From the NCBI GenBank assembly GCA_965250275.1, contig OZ252297.1, forward strand, positions 682,001 to 746,000: a DNA stretch of 64,000 nt, read 5' to 3'. This DNA is from G965250275 sp965250275 (GTDB taxonomy: Bacteria > Pseudomonadota > Alphaproteobacteria > Rhodobacterales > Rhodobacteraceae). The translations under genes were made by a program, and so were the position numbers. The notes under the pieces were generated by a model. That model was not told where the DNA came from, ran no database searches, and saw only the letters and a program-made list of their open reading frames with translations. This document shows positions 33,318 through 42,882 of the stretch, piece by piece (position 1 is the first letter of the stretch; the number at the start of each line of letters is the position of its first letter).

Positions 33318-33959
33318 TTAACCCCCTTTCACTTCGCGAAAGGTGTGACCCTTGAAGGACCGCACCGGATTGCCACGCTCGAGCGCATGGTGCAGCTCGT
33401 GGCGGCTCACCCTTTGTGCGTTTTCATCCGCCGCAGCCTGGGCAGCTATCAAATGTTGAAGACGTTCCAAAGCCAGCGCCTTATTGCGATGTTGCGAACG
33501 CTCCTCACGTGCCACCGCCGAAAGCCCGGTCGGCCGGTGCGTCGCCCGCACTGCGCTGTCAGTCGTGTTCTGGTGCTGCCCGCCGGGGCCACCGGCACGG
33601 AAGGTCCCAAAGGTGACGTCATGCGCATACATGCGTTCCGGTGTTTGCGCCGGTGCAGGCAGGTCGAACACTCCAATGAACCAGTTGGTCCTTTTTTGGG
33701 TTGGACGCAGATTGCTTTGCGCCCGCCACTGAATCGTACCGCGCCAGTTTTCGGCGAATGCCTCTGCATCGGCACCGCTGACCAGAACCACCGCCGATTT
33801 GAAGCCGTGTTTTGTGCGGGTTCCGCTAATGTCGACGTCAACGGCGAAGAACCCGGCTTCGCTGCCCATCACATCCAACACACGCGCAACGGCTTGCTGA
33901 CACTCGACTGGACCGCTGCCGCTGGTGACAAGAAGCGAGATATGTCGAGCGGGCGTCAT
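33318..33959 (-). CDS. prfH: Peptide chain release factor homologue PrfH
   Basis: A 213-residue class-I release factor relative lacking the codon-reading domain. The catalytic loop is RAGGPGGQHQNTTDSAVR, with the GGQ that triggers peptidyl-tRNA hydrolysis, followed by RSQHRNKALALERL. PrfH homologues pair with a dedicated RtcB and are reported to rescue ribosomes whose 16S decoding centre has been cut. It overlaps the upstream rtcB stop as ATGA and is followed by the AAA gene. Confidence 0.93.
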   Translation of the reverse strand: MTPARHISLLVTSGSGPVECQQAVARVLDVMGSEAGFFAVDVDISGTRTKHGFKSAVVLVSGADAEAFAENWRGTIQWRAQSNLRPTQKRTNWFIGVFDLPAPAQTPERMYAHDVTFGTFRAGGPGGQHQNTTDSAVRATHRPTGLSAVAREERSQHRNKALALERLQHLIAAQAAADENAQRVSRHELHHALERGNPVRSFKGHTFREVKGG

Positions 33960-35089
33960 GACTGCCTCCCGTCACGCGTTTTTTTGAAAGTCAGGAGCGG
34001 ATGGAACTCCGCCACACAAAGAGCCGCGCCGGTGCATTCCAGGTCTTCGACGACAGACTTGGCCGATTTGTAGGCCAAGGGCGCCTCTTCAATCAGAAGG
34101 TCGCGATCTTCACACAGAACACGGCCACCGAAGGGTGTACGCTGCATGGCCAAGATGTCAGATTTCTTGGCCCGCACGCGACCATGCATAGAGGATCGGT
34201 CATAGCGCCGCCCCGCTCCATGTGCGAGGCTGCCAAGCGCCTCGTCCCGACCCGTGGCAGACATCAAAAAACTTGCGCTGGCCCGCGACCCAGCTAGCGG
34301 GATGAAACCCGATCCTGCAACCGCCGCGCCCTTGCGGTGCAGCCAGTCATCGTCATGGCGCGCAAGCAAGTTATGCGGAGCATCTGCAATCAATGTAAGG
34401 TCCGCCCGCAGCGCCTCGGCCGCGCGTTCCGCAATGATCTGTCGGTTGAGACTGGCCCAGCGAACCGCATGGTCGTGATCGCCCAGATAGATTTGAGCCG
34501 CTTCGCTGTCCTCTTTCAGTCCGGCATGGGCCTCTTGCATCACTGCCTCAAGAACGGCATTGCCAAATCCGCGCGATCCGGAATGCACTAGAAGATAGAG
34601 GCACGATGCATCGAGATCGGTACCGTCATCTTCTTCGGCCAGAGCCTGCACCTCGCAGAAATGATTGCCGCCGCCGACCGTGCCAAGCGATGTGGCAAAC
34701 AGATCAGTTGGCAGGCCAGCATCCTCCAGTCGCCAGCGCTGATCTTCAGATGCAGGCTCTCCAAGAACACGCATCCGGCGCAATGCTTTTTCCAGCTTCA
34801 GCTTTCGCGCGGGTACATCGAGCTGGAACAGTGACATTCCGCAGCCGATATCATTGCCGATGAGCTGCGGGAAAATACGGTCCGCCAGCACTGCACAGCC
34901 AACCGGCCCGTATTTGCCGGGATGCAAATCAGGAAAGGCCGCGATTTTTTGCACGCCGGTCCAGCCGGCGATTTCTTCGAGTTGCGCTTCGGCCCGTCCT
35001 TCGATCCAGGCCGCGGAGGTATAGAATTTCGTGATGACGCCGTCGCCGGACACAGCTGACGCGCGACCATCCAAGACAGAATTGCCCAT
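33956..35089 (-). CDS. rtcB: RtcB-family ligase linked to PrfH (RtcB2 type)
   Basis: A 377-residue RtcB ligase: AAFPDLHPGK, IGNDIGCGM (metal Asp and Cys), LGTVGGGNHF, VHSGSRGFGN, HNLLAR..HRKGAA and the guanylylated His in AHGAGRRYDRS. It is the form known as release-factor-H-coupled RtcB and overlaps prfH. I start at ATG 35089 (MGNSVLDGRA) since a GTG at 35122 adds 11 non-family residues; neither has a strong ribosome site. Expected to reseal cleaved rRNA or tRNA. Confidence 0.9.
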   Translation of the reverse strand: MGNSVLDGRASAVSGDGVITKFYTSAAWIEGRAEAQLEEIAGWTGVQKIAAFPDLHPGKYGPVGCAVLADRIFPQLIGNDIGCGMSLFQLDVPARKLKLEKALRRMRVLGEPASEDQRWRLEDAGLPTDLFATSLGTVGGGNHFCEVQALAEEDDGTDLDASCLYLLVHSGSRGFGNAVLEAVMQEAHAGLKEDSEAAQIYLGDHDHAVRWASLNRQIIAERAAEALRADLTLIADAPHNLLARHDDDWLHRKGAAVAGSGFIPLAGSRASASFLMSATGRDEALGSLAHGAGRRYDRSSMHGRVRAKKSDILAMQRTPFGGRVLCEDRDLLIEEAPLAYKSAKSVVEDLECTGAALCVAEFHPLLTFKKTRDGRQS

Positions 35090-35122
35090 GAGATAGTACC
35101 CAATATACGTGTGTAGATGCAC

Positions 35123-35816
35123 CGACGCGAGTCGACGAACTGGATCAAACCTGATCTGATGTCAGCTTAGGTGTTGATCTGCCCCGAAAGGGCGTAATGA
35201 CGAAAAAGCATGTATGTCCCTTTCCTTGTTTGGGGTTACGATTTGGGTCCAGCAGGCCAATTGGAGGCCGCCAACTAAGTGGGATTAGCGCTTTTATCAA
35301 AGGGTTTGAAAACGCCCCAGTCACCATCTGACAAGATTGCAACGGCACTGCACCTAAAATGTCACAATCTCTGCTGCATTCTGAATTGATGAAGGGAGGA
35401 TATCCAATCTAAATTTCAGGTGCCTTCCTACCCAGACCAAAGAGGATATTGGCGTCAACTGACGAGAAGTTTCGAGCGGGGATTTCGATAGCAGTTGAGT
35501 GTGTGGCGACGAAAATCCAACTGTTCATCGAGAGCGTCAAAAATTAACGCGGCGACTGGTTTTCACCGTATTCCGACGGCACTCGACAGAGAACCGCCTG
35601 TCTGTCTGGTGGAGGTTCTTCAGTGCCTAGGGCGCGAACTTCATCATGTGGTCTTCCCCCACTGCGTTGGTCCTCCGCGATGTTTCGGAAAACTGAGGAA
35701 ACACATGGATAACAAACGGCCAATACCGGAAGAGATTGTCACGAAGTGACCTCAGGCTGCGGTTCTGAAAGGGCAGGGAATGTCGTGTTTGGGCGCGATG
35801 GCCGAATGCCTCAAGG
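35123..35816. other. 694-base stretch with no recognised gene
   Basis: Only short frames without start signals or family motifs are present on either strand. It contains the upstream region of the rtcB-prfH operon, including a small GCCC CGAAA GGGC hairpin at 35180-35192. I see no GG-N10-GC sigma-54 element and no copy of the tRNA-Lys 3' end that would mark a right attachment site. Probably decayed sequence at the right edge of the repair locus. Confidence 0.5.
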
Positions 35817-37019
35817 CTAAGCTGCAGTCCTGTCCTGCAGAGCGGCGATCTCTTTAGTCGAATATCCGATTTCCATCAGGACCTCTTGGGTGTGTTCGCC
35901 AAGTGTTGGAGGGGTCTGGGTCGGAGACGGCGCAGTGCCATTTGCCTTGAAGCCAAGGCTCGGTAAGTGAAGGCCAACATCGGCACCATCAAATGCAACT
36001 CTGCGAACCAATCCCCGGGCTGCGACTTGATCTTCCGCCAGGATGTCTTCGAGACCGCGGACTTTGCCTGCGGGGACCGCGACCTTATTGAGTACCTCTT
36101 CCCATTCTGCCGCAGACCGGGTGAGAAAGGTCTGCATTAGCGTTTCACGCAAGGCGGCAGCATTGTCGCGGTACTTCTGGGGGCTGTTCCATCTGTCATC
36201 CTCCAGAATGTCACCACGACCAATTGCCGTGCACATAGCGCTGAACTGTTTTTCGTTGTTGGCGGCCAGCATCAAGACACCATCGGACGTGTCGAATGCG
36301 CCGGAGGATGGGCTTTGGCTCCATGCTTCGTTCCCGGTTTGGGTGGGTATCCAGCCGGTGTTCAGATGCATCGTGACCAGCGATGCCATCATCATCAACG
36401 AGGTGTCCAACATAGCGACATCCAGGTGCTGGGCTTGGCCGGTTTGTCGGGCAGCGATGAGCCCCGAAAGCACAGCCATCGCGGCGTTCATCCCGGTCGC
36501 ATAGTCGACATAGGGGGCACCGACCTTCTGCGGGCCTGCGCCGGGTGCGCCCGTCGTCTTCATGATGCCACACATGCCCTGAATGATATGGTCATAGGCT
36601 GGGCGACTGCTGAGTGGTCCATCCTGTCCGAAAGCAGAAACCGAGCAGTAGACAATCGATGGGCTAAGCTGCTGGACAGAGTCAAAATCAAACCCCAGGC
36701 GGCTGGCAACGCCCGGCTTGAAATTCTCCAGAAACACGTCTGCAGTTTTGCAAAGCCTGCGGAGCGCCTCTCGGCCTGCATCCGTCTTCAGATCCAGCGC
36801 AACCGATTTCTTATTGGCGTTCTGGGTCAGGTAGCCGATGCCCATGCCCTCTGTGGCAAGCTGCGGAACGCTGGGTCCTTTGCGGGTCCAGTCACCTTCT
36901 CCAGGCTTTTCAATCTTGATGACTTCGGCGCCCATCAAGGCCAACAGGTAGGTTGCGTAGGGCCCGGCAAGCACTTGGCTTAGGTCAACGACGCGCACGC
37001 CCTTCAATGGTTCAAACAT
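35817..37019 (-). CDS. CaiB/BaiF family CoA transferase
   Basis: A 400-residue family-III CoA transferase. The N-terminus MFEPLKGVRVVDLSQVLAGPYATYLLALMG and the catalytic Asp region AYDHIIQGM are typical. It moves CoA between acyl thioesters and free acids. It is last in a tctB-tctA-tctC operon on the minus strand, so the imported acid is probably activated by this enzyme. The acid itself cannot be told. Start at ATG 37019, with AGGAAG upstream. Confidence 0.9.
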   Translation of the reverse strand: MFEPLKGVRVVDLSQVLAGPYATYLLALMGAEVIKIEKPGEGDWTRKGPSVPQLATEGMGIGYLTQNANKKSVALDLKTDAGREALRRLCKTADVFLENFKPGVASRLGFDFDSVQQLSPSIVYCSVSAFGQDGPLSSRPAYDHIIQGMCGIMKTTGAPGAGPQKVGAPYVDYATGMNAAMAVLSGLIAARQTGQAQHLDVAMLDTSLMMMASLVTMHLNTGWIPTQTGNEAWSQSPSSGAFDTSDGVLMLAANNEKQFSAMCTAIGRGDILEDDRWNSPQKYRDNAAALRETLMQTFLTRSAAEWEEVLNKVAVPAGKVRGLEDILAEDQVAARGLVRRVAFDGADVGLHLPSLGFKANGTAPSPTQTPPTLGEHTQEVLMEIGYSTKEIAALQDRTAA

Positions 37020-37073
37020 GTGTCTTCCTTCGTCCTGTGAGGTGCGGGCGCCCGACACGCGCCCGCGCGCCGA

Positions 37074-38036
37074 TCACTTGGGTTCGATCCCTGCATTGCG
37101 GAAAATGGCGCCGTGCCGCTCGTAGGTCTGGATGATCTCTGCCTTGGCTTCCTCCGCATCAAAGAACATGATTGGAACGTTTGCCTGCCCCGTGATCTTT
37201 CTGAAGGTGTCATCTTCGGCAGCGGCTGAGAGAGCCGTTGACACTTGATCCAGGATTTCCGGAGGGGTGCCTTTCGGGAAGAACAATCCGGCGCGGCTGT
37301 CGATGCCGAGTTGATATCCCTCTTCGTCGATCGTTTTCACGTCTGGCGCCGACGGATGGCGGAAGGTGGTGGTGGCCGTGATTGTTTTGATCTGATCAGG
37401 ATAGCGATAGTGGATGCCGCCCGAGAACGCCAAAGAGACCTGATCGCCCAGGATCGCATTGATCACCTCACCGCCCCCTTGCATGGGGACAATGTTCAGA
37501 TCGAGACCTTCTTTTTTTGCGATCTCGCCGATGATCATGCGGGATGCCGGACTGAGCGACCCGTAGGTTGCGCCGGGGTTCTGTTTGGCCCAGGTCACGA
37601 AGCCGGGCAGGTCGTCGAACGGTGCATCTTTGTTGGCGACCAGGCCAACCTGATACGCCGTGATGAAACCGGCATATTCAAAGCTTTCGGGGTCAAACTT
37701 CGCACGTGCGACCAGAAACGGGATGACGTTGACGATGGAGTTCGCCTGGAACAGCATTGTGTATCCGTCAGGTGCGGCCCGTGACAGTTCCAGTGCCGCA
37801 ACAGCGCCGCCCGCACCGGGCTTGTTGACGACGTTGATAGGAACGCCGAGTTTTTCAGACATCACCTGAGCCGCTGCGCGGCCCACCAGATCGGTTTGTC
37901 CCCCGGCCTTGTATCCGACAAGCATCGTGATCGGTTTGGATGGGAACGCCTCGGCCTGTGCTGCCGGCGCGACACCGATCAGCGCCAATGCGGCCGCAGC
38001 CGCCGAAATCAGTTTTCTTCTGTCAAGAATTGTCAT
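37074..38036 (-). CDS. tctC: Tripartite tricarboxylate transporter receptor (Bug/TctC family)
   Basis: A 320-residue periplasmic binding protein. The signal peptide is RRKLISAAAAALALIGVAPAAQA with a twin Arg, and FPSKPITMLVGYKAGGQTDLVGR is the family opening that binds the carboxylate. It overlaps the tctA stop as ATGA. Bug proteins bind a wide range of carboxylates, so the ligand is open. Confidence 0.9.
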   Translation of the reverse strand: MTILDRRKLISAAAAALALIGVAPAAQAEAFPSKPITMLVGYKAGGQTDLVGRAAAQVMSEKLGVPINVVNKPGAGGAVAALELSRAAPDGYTMLFQANSIVNVIPFLVARAKFDPESFEYAGFITAYQVGLVANKDAPFDDLPGFVTWAKQNPGATYGSLSPASRMIIGEIAKKEGLDLNIVPMQGGGEVINAILGDQVSLAFSGGIHYRYPDQIKTITATTTFRHPSAPDVKTIDEEGYQLGIDSRAGLFFPKGTPPEILDQVSTALSAAAEDDTFRKITGQANVPIMFFDAEEAKAEIIQTYERHGAIFRNAGIEPK

Positions 38037-39577
38037 TTCTGGTCCTTCCCCAATAGTGTGTTTGGATTGACTTGGTTGAGAGTTTTGACGGGCGACCCGT
38101 GAGCTCGTGCTCTGCCGAGTACGAACAGCGTGCCAAATGTCGCCAGGATGAAGCCGATTGCGATGGGATGGTCCTGCAGCCGCATCCAGTCATGATCCAG
38201 TATCTGGATGGACTGGCGAAACGTGATCTCGATGCTGGGCCCGATGACGAAGCCGATGAGGAATGTCACGAAAGAAAAGTCGAGCTTTTTGGCGAAGAAC
38301 CCAAGCAACGCGAAGAACAGCATCACGTATACCGAGAACAGGCTCCCCGATTGCATATAGGCCCCAACACAGCACAGGAACAAAACCCCGGGAATGATCA
38401 GCCTGACCGGCACCCGGACAATCTGTGCGAACACGCGCTGCCCGAAGTACCCGATCACCAGCATCAGGGCGCTGGCGCACAGCATGGAGGCGTAGACCGC
38501 CGAGACCAGTGTCGGATTTTCCTGGAACATCAACGGGCCTGGCGTCAGCCCGTGCAGAACGAAGGCTGCGATCAGGATTGCGGCGATAACGCTGCCCGGA
38601 ATGCCCAAGGCAAAAAGTGGTACAAGCGACGATGGTATCACCGCATTGTCGGCACTTTCCGCGGCTGCAACCCCTTCGATGCGCCCTGTGCCAAATTCTT
38701 CGGGCCGGTCGGCGCTCCGCTGCGTCGCGCCATATGACAGGAACGATGCAACGCTTGCGCCGAGACCGGGCAGAATGCCAACCACGGATCCAATCAGCGT
38801 GCCTCGCGCGATTGGCATCGCACTCCGCCGCCAGTCTTCTCCCGAAACGATCCGATCTTCGCGGCGTTGACTGTCGGCAATCCTGATTGCTTCGGCATCA
38901 AGTTTTCCCAGGTTGCCTGCCTGAACGGTCATCTCCGCGACGGCCAGCATCCCAATGGCCATTGGTACCAGAGAAATGCCGTCATCAAGTTCCAGAACTC
39001 CGAACGTCAGCCTTGACGTGAACGTCTCTGCTTCAAGCCCGACGGTTGCAAAAAAGATGCCCAGAGCCCCTGCGATCAGGCCCTTTATCATGGATTGTCC
39101 CGACAACCCGCCGATAAAGGTCAGCGAAAAAATCAGAATTGCACAAAGCTCCACAGGGCCGATCAGCAAGGCGTAGCTCGCTAATGGCGCGGCGAGCCCA
39201 ATCAAGAGCAACGTCGAAACAAAATCCCCGATGACCGACGCAAAAAGCCCCATCTTGAGAGCCTTTTGGGCCTTTCCCTGCCGGGCCAATGGGTACCCGT
39301 CCAATGCTGTGGGCGCGGACGAAGGCTCTCCGGGCGTGTTCAGGAGAATGGCCGAGACAGCGCTCCCGGCGGTTGCGCCTTTTGCGATGCCCAGAAGCAT
39401 TGCAATGGCGGCAATCGGCTCAAGATAGAACGTCAGCGGAATGGAAACCGCCACACCCGTCGCCTTGCCCAGGCCGGGCAACATGCCCAGAATGTATCCG
39501 ACGGTGACACCAAGGGCGATCCAGACCAGGGTGTTCACATTGAGAACATCAACGAAGCCGCCGATCAGGTGTTCCAT
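38033..39577 (-). CDS. tctA: TctA-type large permease of the TTT transporter
   Basis: A 514-residue integral membrane protein with 11-12 helices. The family motifs GMLPGLGKATGVAVSIPLTFYL-like and NTPGEPSSAPTALDGYPLARQGKA are visible in the first 120 residues. It forms the channel for carboxylate uptake. I start at ATG 39577 (MEHLIGG), seven bases after the tctB stop, rejecting a longer frame. Confidence 0.92.
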   Translation of the reverse strand: MEHLIGGFVDVLNVNTLVWIALGVTVGYILGMLPGLGKATGVAVSIPLTFYLEPIAAIAMLLGIAKGATAGSAVSAILLNTPGEPSSAPTALDGYPLARQGKAQKALKMGLFASVIGDFVSTLLLIGLAAPLASYALLIGPVELCAILIFSLTFIGGLSGQSMIKGLIAGALGIFFATVGLEAETFTSRLTFGVLELDDGISLVPMAIGMLAVAEMTVQAGNLGKLDAEAIRIADSQRREDRIVSGEDWRRSAMPIARGTLIGSVVGILPGLGASVASFLSYGATQRSADRPEEFGTGRIEGVAAAESADNAVIPSSLVPLFALGIPGSVIAAILIAAFVLHGLTPGPLMFQENPTLVSAVYASMLCASALMLVIGYFGQRVFAQIVRVPVRLIIPGVLFLCCVGAYMQSGSLFSVYVMLFFALLGFFAKKLDFSFVTFLIGFVIGPSIEITFRQSIQILDHDWMRLQDHPIAIGFILATFGTLFVLGRARAHGSPVKTLNQVNPNTLLGKDQK

Positions 39578-39584
39578 GCCAACC

Positions 39585-40028
39585 TCATATGATTGACGTG
39601 CCAAGCACTTGATAAAACAGCAGATAGACCGCCCCGATCAGAGCCAGGGGCAGAACGACAAGCACAAGTGGACGCCGCTCACCCAGCAAAAGCAGACCAC
39701 CCGCAATCAAGACGATGGAGGCGGCCAGCGGGCCGGCTACATAAAAGATCAAAAGACCAGCCAAAAAGAGCGCAGCGATTTTTCCAAGCGCCCAATACTC
39801 TGATGATGAGATCACCGCGTCAGCGGTTTCATCTGCACGGGAACGCACATTCACCGCGATCAAAAGGATCGACAGCAGAACGATCACAGACATCGAAAGG
39901 GTCGGTACCAGGCTTGGAGACATGATGCCCGGCGGCCCCTCCGGTATCTGCCAAGGGATAACCGCAAACAACATCACCAATCCGAAAACGGCGAGGCATA
40001 TACCAGAAATGATGTTTGCACGCCGCAC
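39585..40028 (-). CDS. tctB: TctB-type small permease of the TTT transporter
   Basis: A 147-residue protein with four hydrophobic helices and a charged middle loop (RSRADETADAVIS), the normal TctB plan. It stabilises TctA. The start is probably GTG 40028 (MRRANIISG). First gene of the tctBAC-CoA transferase operon and divergent from the LysR gene. Confidence 0.85.
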   Translation of the reverse strand: MRRANIISGICLAVFGLVMLFAVIPWQIPEGPPGIMSPSLVPTLSMSVIVLLSILLIAVNVRSRADETADAVISSSEYWALGKIAALFLAGLLIFYVAGPLAASIVLIAGGLLLLGERRPLVLVVLPLALIGAVYLLFYQVLGTSII

Positions 40029-40175
40029 GGCGACCCCCTCCAGGCTGTTCAGCCATACTGGTCCAAACGCTTTCGGGGCATCGAAACACAGGTATGAGAT
40101 CAGGTTGATGCAGACTACCGGACGCTTGGGTGATAAGAAAAGTCGTATCTTTCTTTCAGGTGATCAGGAAAACAG

Positions 40176-41105
40176 ATGACTAGCACATCAGTTGATCGTC
40201 TCCGCCTGCGCCATTTACGGCTGTTGGAGGCGATTAAAGAAAATGGCTCACTCAGGGCCGTGGCGGAGCAGATGAACCTGAGCCAACCCGCCGTATCGCA
40301 GATGCTGAAGGATTTGGAAAATGCCTTTTCCAGTAACCTCGTTCTGCGTTCGGCTCGTGGTGTGGAACTCAGTGACGTTGGACATCTGGCGCTCACGCGA
40401 CTTCGCCCTTGTCTCAGTCTGATCGACCGCTTGGTTGACGAGATGAGGCATGAAACCCTCCCGATGCTGAGGTGTGGTGCGAACCCCACCGTGATGATGC
40501 ACACGATGCCGGAGGCGCTCCGCTGGATGGAGAGCAAGGGTAAGCCTTTGCGCTTCAACTTCCGCACCGGGATTGTCGGCGAAATGGTCAGCGCGCTGTG
40601 CGATGGAGATTTGGACTGCTATGTCGGTCATGTCGATTGGCGCCAGGTTCCTGTCCACCAGGCGGATTTGCTCCGCGTTCAGGCACTGGAAAACGTGCCC
40701 ATGAGCATTGTTGCGGCGAAGGATCATCCGCTCACCAAAATGCAGGAGGTTGCGCCGGAGGATTTATTGGAATGGGAATGGGCACTGCCGACGGAAAACT
40801 CAGCAAACCGCTCGGAATTGGTCGCACAGTTTCGGAACGTTGGTCTCGCGACACCAGTCGCAAGTGTCGAAGCCAGGTCAGATCTCCCAGGGCTTCTTCG
40901 CCTGGTTTCAACAACCAAGTTGCTGACCTGCGTCCCTGATTCCGCACTTGGTGACCCGCTGCTGTTCAGCACGCTGACAAGGCTGAACGTACAGGGCTTT
41001 GCCCTAAGGCACGCCCGTATCGCATTTGTTTCTCTGGTCGAACCGGAAGCGTCACCGATGATGAATGACCTGCTGACGGCATTGCTTCGGAGCGATGGTC
41101 AGTGA
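40176..41105 (+). CDS. LysR-family regulator of the tct operon
   Basis: A 309-residue LysR-type regulator. The helix-turn-helix is GSLRAVAEQMNLSQPAVSQMLKDLE, followed by a substrate-binding domain. It is divergent from tctB across 147 bases, the usual layout for a regulator controlling a neighbouring transport operon in response to the substrate or a metabolite. The start ATG 40176 has CAGGAAAAC upstream. Confidence 0.88.
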   Translation: MTSTSVDRLRLRHLRLLEAIKENGSLRAVAEQMNLSQPAVSQMLKDLENAFSSNLVLRSARGVELSDVGHLALTRLRPCLSLIDRLVDEMRHETLPMLRCGANPTVMMHTMPEALRWMESKGKPLRFNFRTGIVGEMVSALCDGDLDCYVGHVDWRQVPVHQADLLRVQALENVPMSIVAAKDHPLTKMQEVAPEDLLEWEWALPTENSANRSELVAQFRNVGLATPVASVEARSDLPGLLRLVSTTKLLTCVPDSALGDPLLFSTLTRLNVQGFALRHARIAFVSLVEPEASPMMNDLLTALLRSDGQ

Positions 41106-41338
41106 GGCGCGAAAGGGCTTAGCGGTAAAAGGTGTTGGCCTCTGCGGAAAGGTCATCTGGGCAGCAACTGAGCGAATGAAGAGGTGACTCCGAAAAGAGC
41201 CGTCGGCGGTCGTGATCATCTGTTGGCAACTTGCCTGCGCCGGCGAGTCTTCGTCACCATTAGTTGCTGACCAGCAATCGGAGCGAGCACGACGAAGTTG
41301 GCAAGACACTCGGCTAGTTTGCAAACTCTCGATCTGAA

Positions 41339-42337
41339 TCAGGGGGCTTCCCGAGTGGGCACCAAAACCGCCGCACCATGCAGGCGACCTGTTCTAAGGT
41401 CGTCCAGCGCTTCGTTTGCCTGGCCCAGGGGATAGGAAACGGTCTGCGTGGTCACCTCTGACGTCGCGATCAGGTCGAAAAACTCTTCTCCATCTGCCCG
41501 CGTGAGGTTGGCGACAGAGAGGATTGAGCGCTCTTCCCAAAGATCGGCGTAGGGAAAACCGGGTATGTCGGTCATGTGAATTCCGCCGCAGACTACGCGT
41601 CCGCCTTTTCGGACCGATTTGAGCGCCATCGGCACGAGGTCTCCGACCGGGGCAAAAATGATTGCCGCATCCAAGAGCTCAGGTGCGGTATTGTTGGACC
41701 AATCGGCCCATTTAGCACCGAGACTGAGGGCAAAATCCCGTGCCTCGTTGTCGCCTTCGCGAACAAATGCATAGACGTCAATGCGCTTGTGCCGCGCGAT
41801 CTGGCACAGGATATGGGCCGCTGCACCAAACCCATAGATCCCCAGCTTCTGAACGTTGCCGGAGAGCTTGAATGAGCGATAACCAATCAGCCCTGCGCAC
41901 AGCAATGGGGCCAGGGCGACGGGATCGGCATCCTCTGGCAAGCCAAAGACATACCGCGCGTCTGCAACGCATAACTCAGCGTAGCCGCCGTTGATCGTGT
42001 ATCCCGTAAAGCCAGGCGTATTGCAGAGGTTTTCCTCGGCGCGCCGGCAATACGCGCACTCGCCGCATGTGTGCCCAAGCCAGGGCACACCCACACGTTG
42101 GCCCACTTTCAGGCCCTCAACCCCTTGGCCGAGCTGTACGATCCGGCCAACGATCTCGTGTCCTGGCACCAGCGGGAGTTTTGGTTCTTTGAGGTCCCGG
42201 TCAATGACATGCAGATCGGTCCGACATACGCCGCATGCCTCCACTTTGATCAAAACCTGATCCGGCCCCGGTTCTGGATCGGCCAAATCGCGCATCGTTA
42301 AGACCGAAGATATGCCGTCAAAGACCATCGCGCGCAT
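41339..42337 (-). CDS. Zinc-dependent alcohol dehydrogenase (MDR)
   Basis: A 332-residue medium-chain dehydrogenase. Catalytic zinc ligands are in GVCRTDLH and GHEIVGR, and the structural zinc site is CGECAYCRRAEENLC. The NAD(P) site is YGFGAAAH. The family oxidises alcohols or reduces aldehydes. The start ATG 42337 follows AAGGATC; 42 extra residues upstream are unlikely. It stands alone after the LysR gene. Confidence 0.9.
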   Translation of the reverse strand: MRAMVFDGISSVLTMRDLADPEPGPDQVLIKVEACGVCRTDLHVIDRDLKEPKLPLVPGHEIVGRIVQLGQGVEGLKVGQRVGVPWLGHTCGECAYCRRAEENLCNTPGFTGYTINGGYAELCVADARYVFGLPEDADPVALAPLLCAGLIGYRSFKLSGNVQKLGIYGFGAAAHILCQIARHKRIDVYAFVREGDNEARDFALSLGAKWADWSNNTAPELLDAAIIFAPVGDLVPMALKSVRKGGRVVCGGIHMTDIPGFPYADLWEERSILSVANLTRADGEEFFDLIATSEVTTQTVSYPLGQANEALDDLRTGRLHGAAVLVPTREAP

Positions 42338-42519
42338 TTTTTTGATCCTTGTGTTTGAGAACTTGGGGCTGGACAACTTTGGTTGCAGCGCATTGGCAAA
42401 CAAACGAAAAACCGTTCCAATCGCAGCCTCAGCGGTTGGAGGCTGCAGTACAAGTTGATGCAATCCATGCCGTAGCAGGAGTCAGAAGGCCCCGCAAAGA
42501 TTTGGCCGTATCAGCGCGC

Positions 42520-42702
42520 TTAGCCCTGGTGCGGACCGCGCATTCCCGAGATCGATCTTTGTACGGCGCGCCAGGTTGCGGCGTCGTCCAATTGCCCAGC
42601 CGCCTCGCTTTCTCTTGCCTTCTGTGCGGCTTCGGCTTCGGCCTTGCTGCCCCGTGCGCTGTAAAGGGCTCTTGCATACTTCGAGACCTGTGACATCTCC
42701 AT
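42520..42702 (-). CDS. Small conserved-looking helical protein
   Basis: A 60-residue frame beginning MEMSQVSKYARALYSARG and containing KAEAEAAQKARESEAAGQLD, an alpha-helical, Ala- and Glu-rich pattern. GGGAGAAG lies five bases before the ATG, so it is likely translated. It resembles small roseobacter proteins of no known function; I do not recognise a defined domain. Confidence 0.65.
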   Translation of the reverse strand: MEMSQVSKYARALYSARGSKAEAEAAQKARESEAAGQLDDAATWRAVQRSISGMRGPHQG

Positions 42703-42882
42703 AGTGCTTCTCCCATAGCCATCGGGCGCCGAGTCGGCCCACAGCGCCCACAGCTCCATTAAACCGGAACATGGGGCGTTCGTCGATGGTTTGGGCCAAC
42801 GCCACATGGTGGATGGCGTCTGGTTGGTGCGATTCTCGCCGCCGTGTTGGCTGGTTCGACTGCAAAAGCCGCTCGGTGCCGC

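Noticed and set aside
35495..35749. 84-residue plus-strand frame in the gap after rtcB2
   Set aside because: No ribosome site, no family resemblance and unusual composition for the genome; judged non-coding.
35123..35816. Right attachment site matching the tRNA-Lys 3' end
   Set aside because: Looked for GGTTCGAATCCTGC-type sequence here and found none, so the island's right edge is not defined.
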